Below, in pieces: positions 58,013 through 61,697 of a DNA stretch of 61,697 nt. Within the stretch, counting starts at the first letter, position 1. Each line of letters begins with the position of its first letter. Origin of the DNA: Bacillota bacterium (GTDB taxonomy: Bacteria > Bacillota > Clostridia > Clostridiales > Caloramatoraceae); the NCBI GenBank assembly GCA_023415335.1, contig JAEZLD010000079.1, forward strand, positions 1 through 61,697, given 5' to 3'. Below the pieces are notes generated by a model, which made no database searches, was not told the origin of the DNA, and saw only the letters and a program-made list of their open reading frames with translations. Position numbers and translations under genes: made by a program.

Positions 58013-58900
58013 ATGAACATACAGTGGTATCCCGGGCATATGGCTAAAACCAGAAGAGAAATTCAGGAAACTGTAAAGATGGTAGATGTGGTAATTGAAC
58101 TGCTGGATGCAAGAATCCCCTTAAGCAGCAAAAATCCAGACCTGGACAGCATGATCTCTGGAAAGCCTAAGCTTGTACTACTCAACAAGTGCGAACTGGC
58201 AGAGGAAGGTATAACCTCACAGTGGGTAAGATATTATAAGTCACAGGGTGCAGTTGCTTTAGCCATAGATTCTATAAGCGGGAAGAATATAAATAAAGTA
58301 TTTCAGATGGCAAAGGAACTTGTAAGGGAAAAGCTTGAGAGAAAGGCAGAAAGAGGAATAGTAGGTAGACCTGTTAGGGCATTAGTGGCAGGTATACCTA
58401 ATGTGGGAAAATCTTCATTTATAAATAAAATATCCTCCAGGGCAGGTACCAAAACTGGTGATAAGCCAGGAGTTACCAGGAGTAAGCAATGGATTAAGGT
58501 TAATAGAGAGTTTGAACTGCTGGATACCCCGGGCATACTCTGGCCTAAGTTTGATGATGAGCAGGTAGCCCTTCATCTGGCATATACAAGGGCAATAAAG
58601 GATGAAATACTGGATCCTGAGGAGCTTTCGATGAAGCTTCTGGAGGAGCTTGCCGTTCTAAAGCCTGATTCTTTGAAACTAAGGTATAAAATAGAGACAG
58701 AGGGAGCAGGGCTTGATATGCTAAATAAAGTAGGCTCAAGAAGGGGCTGTATTGTATCAGGGGGAGAGATAGATACATTAAGGGCAGCGGGAATAGTGCT
58801 GGATGATTATAGAAGCGGAAAGTTGGGAAAAATAACCTTAGAACTTCCGCCTGTGGAAAAAGAGGGGGACAATGGAAATGATGGGAAAGCTGAGCATTGA
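58013..58900 (+). CDS. rbgA: Ribosome biogenesis GTPase RbgA (YlqF)
   Basis: A circularly permuted GTPase for late 50S assembly (incorporation of L16 and others). It begins MNIQWYPGHMAKTRREI. The permuted order shows NKCE (G4) near 62, GIPNVGKSSFINK (G1) near 125 and DTPGILWPKF (G3) near 168. ATG 58013 follows AAGGAGG; the frame continues upstream to 57923 without a ribosome site and inside the terminator. 295 residues. Overlaps rnhB by 29 bases. Confidence 0.96.
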   Translation: MNIQWYPGHMAKTRREIQETVKMVDVVIELLDARIPLSSKNPDLDSMISGKPKLVLLNKCELAEEGITSQWVRYYKSQGAVALAIDSISGKNINKVFQMAKELVREKLERKAERGIVGRPVRALVAGIPNVGKSSFINKISSRAGTKTGDKPGVTRSKQWIKVNREFELLDTPGILWPKFDDEQVALHLAYTRAIKDEILDPEELSMKLLEELAVLKPDSLKLRYKIETEGAGLDMLNKVGSRRGCIVSGGEIDTLRAAGIVLDDYRSGKLGKITLELPPVEKEGDNGNDGKAEH

Positions 58901-59648
58901 TGAAATAGACAGCATTTTTACGGAATGCACTTATGAGGAGTTCCTTACAAAAAAAGAGCTTTTTAAGGATGATGGAAGAAAAAGCGTGGAGTCTCTTATT
59001 AAAAAATATGAAAGAGGATACCTTAAGGCCATAAAAGCCCAAGAAGAATATGAAAAAAGATGTGCCTTTGAAAACAAATTTGCAGCAGAAGGAATACTGC
59101 TGGTTGCAGGAGCTGATGAGGTAGGCAGAGGACCTCTTTCAGGACCAGTATGCTGTGGGGCTGTAATACTTGACAGGGGCATTCCAGTGCTTGGAGTCAA
59201 GGATTCCAAGAAGCTTTCTCATGCTCAAAGAGAGCTTCTTTCAGAGGAAATAAAGGAAAAGGCAGTAGCCTGGGCTTTAGGCAGTGCCAGTGTGCATGAG
59301 ATAGACTCCATGAACATACTGAATGCCACTAAGCTGGCAATGAAAAGGGCTATAATGAAGCTGAACCCGTCTCCGCAGCATGTGCTAATAGATGCACTGC
59401 ACCTGGAGGATATCCCATTTTCCCAGACGGCTATAATAAAGGGTGATGACCTATCAGTTTCCATAGGAGCGGCCTCAATAATTGCTAAGGTTGCCAGGGA
59501 TAGGTATATGGAGGAAATATCAGAAAAATACCCTCAGTACGGTTTTGCATCAAACAAAGGCTATGGTACTGAGGAACACATAAGGGCTATAAAGGAATAT
59601 GGACCATGTCCAATACATAGGAAGACATTCATTAAAAACTTCGTATAA
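58872..59648 (+). CDS. rnhB: Ribonuclease HII
   Basis: Removes ribonucleotides from DNA. 258 residues. The N-terminal ~70-residue helical extension seen in Firmicutes RNase HII is present. Catalytic carboxylates are in VAGADEVGRGPLSGP near 76 and in VLIDALHLEDIP near 175. The C-terminal DRYMEEISEKYPQYGFASNK is typical. GAGGGGG lies just before the ATG, inside rbgA. ATG 58878 and 58881 are close in-frame alternatives. Confidence 0.96.
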   Translation: MEMMGKLSIDEIDSIFTECTYEEFLTKKELFKDDGRKSVESLIKKYERGYLKAIKAQEEYEKRCAFENKFAAEGILLVAGADEVGRGPLSGPVCCGAVILDRGIPVLGVKDSKKLSHAQRELLSEEIKEKAVAWALGSASVHEIDSMNILNATKLAMKRAIMKLNPSPQHVLIDALHLEDIPFSQTAIIKGDDLSVSIGAASIIAKVARDRYMEEISEKYPQYGFASNKGYGTEEHIRAIKEYGPCPIHRKTFIKNFV

Positions 59649-59660
59649 TCAGGAGGCAAT

Positions 59661-60023
59661 ATGGAAAATAACCATGAAACCGGAGCTGCCGGCGAGAAAA
59701 TAGCCTGCCAGTATCTTATAGACCAGGGCTATTCCGTACTTGATAAAAACTGCAGATGTGGAAGAGGGGAAATAGACATAGTGGCCAGGGACGGGAGGCA
59801 TATATGCTTTGTAGAGGTTAAGGCCAGACGTGACCTTAGGCACGGCTATCCACGGGAGGCAGTAGGCTCTTGGAAACAGCAGAAAATTAAAGGTAACGCC
59901 CAGCTATATATAATGAAAAACAGGCTTTATAACGAAAGCTTCAGGTTTGATGTGGTTGAGATAATGCTGAATGAGGATGATACCGCAAGGTCAATTGTAC
60001 TCATAAAGGATGCATTTCAGTAA
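59661..60023 (+). CDS. yraN: YraN family protein (UPF0102, endonuclease-like fold)
   Basis: 120 residues. NHETGAAGEKIACQYLIDQG at the start and the nuclease-like core RCGRGEIDIVARDGRHICFVEVKAR (in parts: GEIDIVARDG, FVEVKAR) resemble the Holliday-junction resolvase / restriction-enzyme-like superfamily with a D...ExK pattern. No biochemical role is established. AGGAGG lies upstream of the ATG. It is the usual neighbour of rnhB. Confidence 0.93.
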   Translation: MENNHETGAAGEKIACQYLIDQGYSVLDKNCRCGRGEIDIVARDGRHICFVEVKARRDLRHGYPREAVGSWKQQKIKGNAQLYIMKNRLYNESFRFDVVEIMLNEDDTARSIVLIKDAFQ

Positions 60024-60152
60024 AGTGCTGAAGCTAATTACACATACAACAGGAGGAACTCTCATAAATGCAGATGCTCCTTTAAACCCATGTATAGCAA
60101 AAAATACCGTAAACTACCATAATAGAAAGCCATAAAAATTCGCTTTAGCATA

Positions 60153-60181
60153 TTGACTTGTTAAAGCTGTGGTGTTAAAGT
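60153..60181 (+). promoter_or_regulatory. Predicted promoter of the T-box leader
   Basis: TTGACT (60153-60158), a 17-base spacer and TAAAGT (60176-60181). The 130 bases before it (60024-60152) hold no gene; a 5-codon ATG frame at 60068 is too short to support. Confidence 0.5.
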
Positions 60182-60194
60182 ATTAATAACAAGT

Positions 60195-60458
60195 TAAACC
60201 GCTGATTAAGAGGAGTAGCCTTACTGACGGAGCTATCAGAGAGCCGACGATGGTGTGAATGCGGCAGCTATAGGTTTGGTGAATGGACTTATGAGGGTGA
60301 ACCGAAACAACATGGAGTAGGGGAAACGTGAGCTGCACGTTACAGCAGATAGTGTATGTTAGTACATAAAAGAGCGCATTTATTTTGGATGAATTTAGGT
60401 GGCATAACAGAAGATAATATCTCCTGTCCTATGAAATAATAGGGCAGGAGTTTTTTTA
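60195..60458 (+). promoter_or_regulatory. Tryptophan T-box riboswitch
   Basis: The leader has the landmarks of a T-box. AGAGGAGTAG is at the 5' end. A Stem I distal loop has CAGAGAGCCG, with GCCG (60243-60246) facing CGGC (60262-60265). The specifier region is GTGAATGGACTT with UGG (Trp) at 60284-60286. The T-box sequence TTAGGTGGCATAAC lies near 60394-60407. The UGGC bulge at 60400-60403 would pair with the GCCA end of tRNA-Trp, whose discriminator is G in bacteria. It ends in a terminator. Uncharged tRNA-Trp would favour the antiterminator and trpB2 expression. Confidence 0.88.
60421..60458 (+). terminator. Conditional terminator of the Trp T-box
   Basis: CTCCTGTCCTA pairs with TAGGGCAGGAG (60421-60450, one G-U) around an 8-base loop, followed by T7. 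It is the default-off structure of the leader. Confidence 0.9.
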
Positions 60459-60528
60459 TATCCTTTCATCCTTACTCTGCTTGTACTGCAAAGATAGACT
60501 TGTTAATAATATGAAAGGATGAGAAAAA

Positions 60529-61697
60529 ATGAGTAAAGAAATTCCCTACAAAATCTATCTTGAAGAAGGAGAAATGCCTAAGCAGTGGTACAATGTCCGT
60601 GGGGACATGAAAAACAAACCGGCACCATTACTGAATCCTGCAACCTTAAAGCCTGTTACCAAGGAGGAGCTGTCAGGTATTTTCTGCAGCGAGCTGGCGG
60701 AGCAGGAGCTGGATGACCAGAATCCATATATAGATATACCTGAGGAAATAAGGAATTTCTATAAGATGTATAGGCCATCACCCCTTGTAAGGGCATACTG
60801 TTTAGAGAAAAAGCTGGGTACCCCTGCACACATATACTATAAATTCGAGGGCAATAACACCTCAGGCAGCCATAAGCTTAATTCAGCCATAGCCCAGGCT
60901 TATTATGCAAAAAACCAGGGCTTAAAGGGTGTAACCACAGAAACAGGAGCGGGACAGTGGGGCACAGCCTTATCAATGGCATGTGCATACTTTGAACTGG
61001 ACTGCCGGGTATATATGGTAAAGGTGTCCTATGAGCAGAAGCCCTTCAGGAGAGAGGTCATGAGAACCTACGGGGCAAAGATCACCCCGTCCCCATCAAT
61101 GGATACAAGCGTTGGAAGAAAAATAAACCAGGAGTTCCCTGGAACCACAGGAAGCCTTGGCTGTGCCATATCAGAGGCAGTAGAGGCAGCAACAACTCAG
61201 CAGGGCTATAGATACGTTCTAGGCTCAGTGTTATCCCAGGTACTGCTGCACCAGTCAATAATTGGCCTTGAGACTAAGGTAGCCCTTGACAAATATGGGA
61301 TAAAGGCAGATATAATCATAGGCTGTGCAGGAGGTGGCTCAAACCTTGGAGGACTTATATCACCCTTTGCCGGCCAGATGCTCAGGGGAGAGGCAGACTA
61401 TAAAATAATTGCAGTTGAGCCTGCATCCTGTCCAAGCCTCACCAGAGGAAAATTTGCCTATGATTTCTGTGACACAGGAAAGATATGTCCTCTAGCCAAG
61501 ATGTATACCTTAGGAAGTGGATTTATTCCTTCAGCTAACCATGCAGGAGGCTTAAGATATCATGGCATGAGCTCTGTAGTATCCCAGCTTTATGAGGATG
61601 GAATAATAGATGCCGTAAGTGTGGAGCAGACCGAGGTGTTCAAGGCTGCAGAGCTGTTTGCAAAGGTTGAGGGAATACTTCCTGCCCCTGAAAGCAG
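60529..61697 (+). CDS. trpB: Tryptophan synthase beta chain, TrpB2 type (3' end outside window)
   Basis: PLP enzyme joining indole and serine to make tryptophan. 389 codons are visible and the frame is open at the window end. The start MSKEIPYKIYLEEGEMPKQW and the long N-terminal extension with NVRGDMKNKPAPLLNP are TrpB2 (IPR006316-type) features. The PLP lysine is in GNNTSGSHKLNSAIAQA, followed by ETGAGQWGTALS and the GCAGGGSNLGG phosphate loop. AAAGGATGAG precedes the ATG. TrpB2 enzymes work with free indole or an unusual alpha subunit; no trpA is visible. Controlled by the upstream Trp T-box. Confidence 0.95.
   Translation, partial: MSKEIPYKIYLEEGEMPKQWYNVRGDMKNKPAPLLNPATLKPVTKEELSGIFCSELAEQELDDQNPYIDIPEEIRNFYKMYRPSPLVRAYCLEKKLGTPAHIYYKFEGNNTSGSHKLNSAIAQAYYAKNQGLKGVTTETGAGQWGTALSMACAYFELDCRVYMVKVSYEQKPFRREVMRTYGAKITPSPSMDTSVGRKINQEFPGTTGSLGCAISEAVEAATTQQGYRYVLGSVLSQVLLHQSIIGLETKVALDKYGIKADIIIGCAGGGSNLGGLISPFAGQMLRGEADYKIIAVEPASCPSLTRGKFAYDFCDTGKICPLAKMYTLGSGFIPSANHAGGLRYHGMSSVVSQLYEDGIIDAVSVEQTEVFKAAELFAKVEGILPAPES

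Noticed and set aside
60068..60085. Five-codon frame (ATG CAG ATG CTC CTT TAA) after an AGGAGG between yraN and the T-box
   Set aside because: Too short to support as a peptide; it lies upstream of the predicted T-box promoter, so it is not a leader peptide of trpB2.
1..61697. CRISPR arrays, tRNA or rRNA genes, insertion sequences, phage genes, defence systems
   Set aside because: I saw no regularly spaced repeats, no cloverleaf-like GTTCRANNC arm with acceptor context, no transposase or integrase motifs and no toxin-antitoxin pair that I could support.

Overview
The window is a low-GC, Gram-positive, endospore-forming Clostridia-type chromosome segment. The evidence is AGGAGG-type ribosome sites almost everywhere, heavy use of ATA and AGA/AGG codons, spore genes (spoIVA, spoVS, two alpha/beta SASP genes, ylbJ, a YteA-like DksA protein) and Firmicutes gene order throughout. 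I cannot name the genus. Almost every gene is core housekeeping. I see no prophage, insertion sequence, CRISPR array, tRNA or rRNA.

Region by region: (1) 1-4.8 kb: der, gpsA, a class I glutamine amidotransferase and spoIVA, with no plsY between der and gpsA. (2) 4.8-5.4 kb: a gene-poor stretch holding two tiny minus-strand ORFs with their own promoter, inverted repeat and terminator. (3) 5.4-9 kb: the division cluster (HlyD-like protein, ylmE, sepF, yggT, ylmH, divIVA). (4) 9-13.3 kb: DAHP synthase, a DUF5665 protein, a YteA-like protein, lspA, rluD, pyrR. (5) 13.3-17.3 kb: rqcH on the minus strand, a lipoprotein and a DapL-like aminotransferase. (6) 17.4-32.4 kb: a long run, yicC, remA, gmk, rpoZ, coaBC, priA, def, fmt, a zinc peptidase, rsmB, rlmN, stp, prkC, rsgA, rpe, thiN, with many 1-8 nt overlaps. 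(7) 32.4-39.4 kb: two tiny membrane proteins, rpmB (minus), yloU, a FakA-like protein, recG, two SASPs, rsmD, coaD. (8) 39.4-44.4 kb: ylbJ and tmcAL (minus), then pta-ackA. (9) 44.5-49.2 kb: yceD-rpmF, plsX, acpP, rnc, an Elp3-like radical SAM protein, spoVS. (10) 49.2-60 kb: smc, ftsY, ylxM, ffh, rpsP, khpA, rimM, trmD, rplS, rbgA, rnhB, yraN. (11) 60-61.7 kb: a tryptophan T-box leader and a TrpB2-type tryptophan synthase beta gene cut by the window end.

The genes cover ribosome and tRNA maturation (der, rluD, rsmB, rlmN, rsgA, rsmD, rimM, trmD, rbgA, tmcAL), membrane protein targeting (ftsY, ffh, ylxM), chromosome organisation and repair (smc, priA, recG, rnhB), division-site placement (sepF, divIVA), Ser/Thr phosphorylation signalling (stp, prkC), phospholipid precursor supply (gpsA, plsX, acpP), acetate metabolism (pta, ackA) and sporulation.

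I found no clear new multi-gene system. The least explained items are regulatory or very small: the 22- and 42-codon peptide ORFs beside spoIVA, a consensus promoter followed within about 40 nt by a strong terminator ahead of smc, the paired 52/60-residue membrane proteins beside a perfect 40-nt palindrome, the structured pta leader, and a hairpin that can cover the ribosome site of the dapL-like gene.
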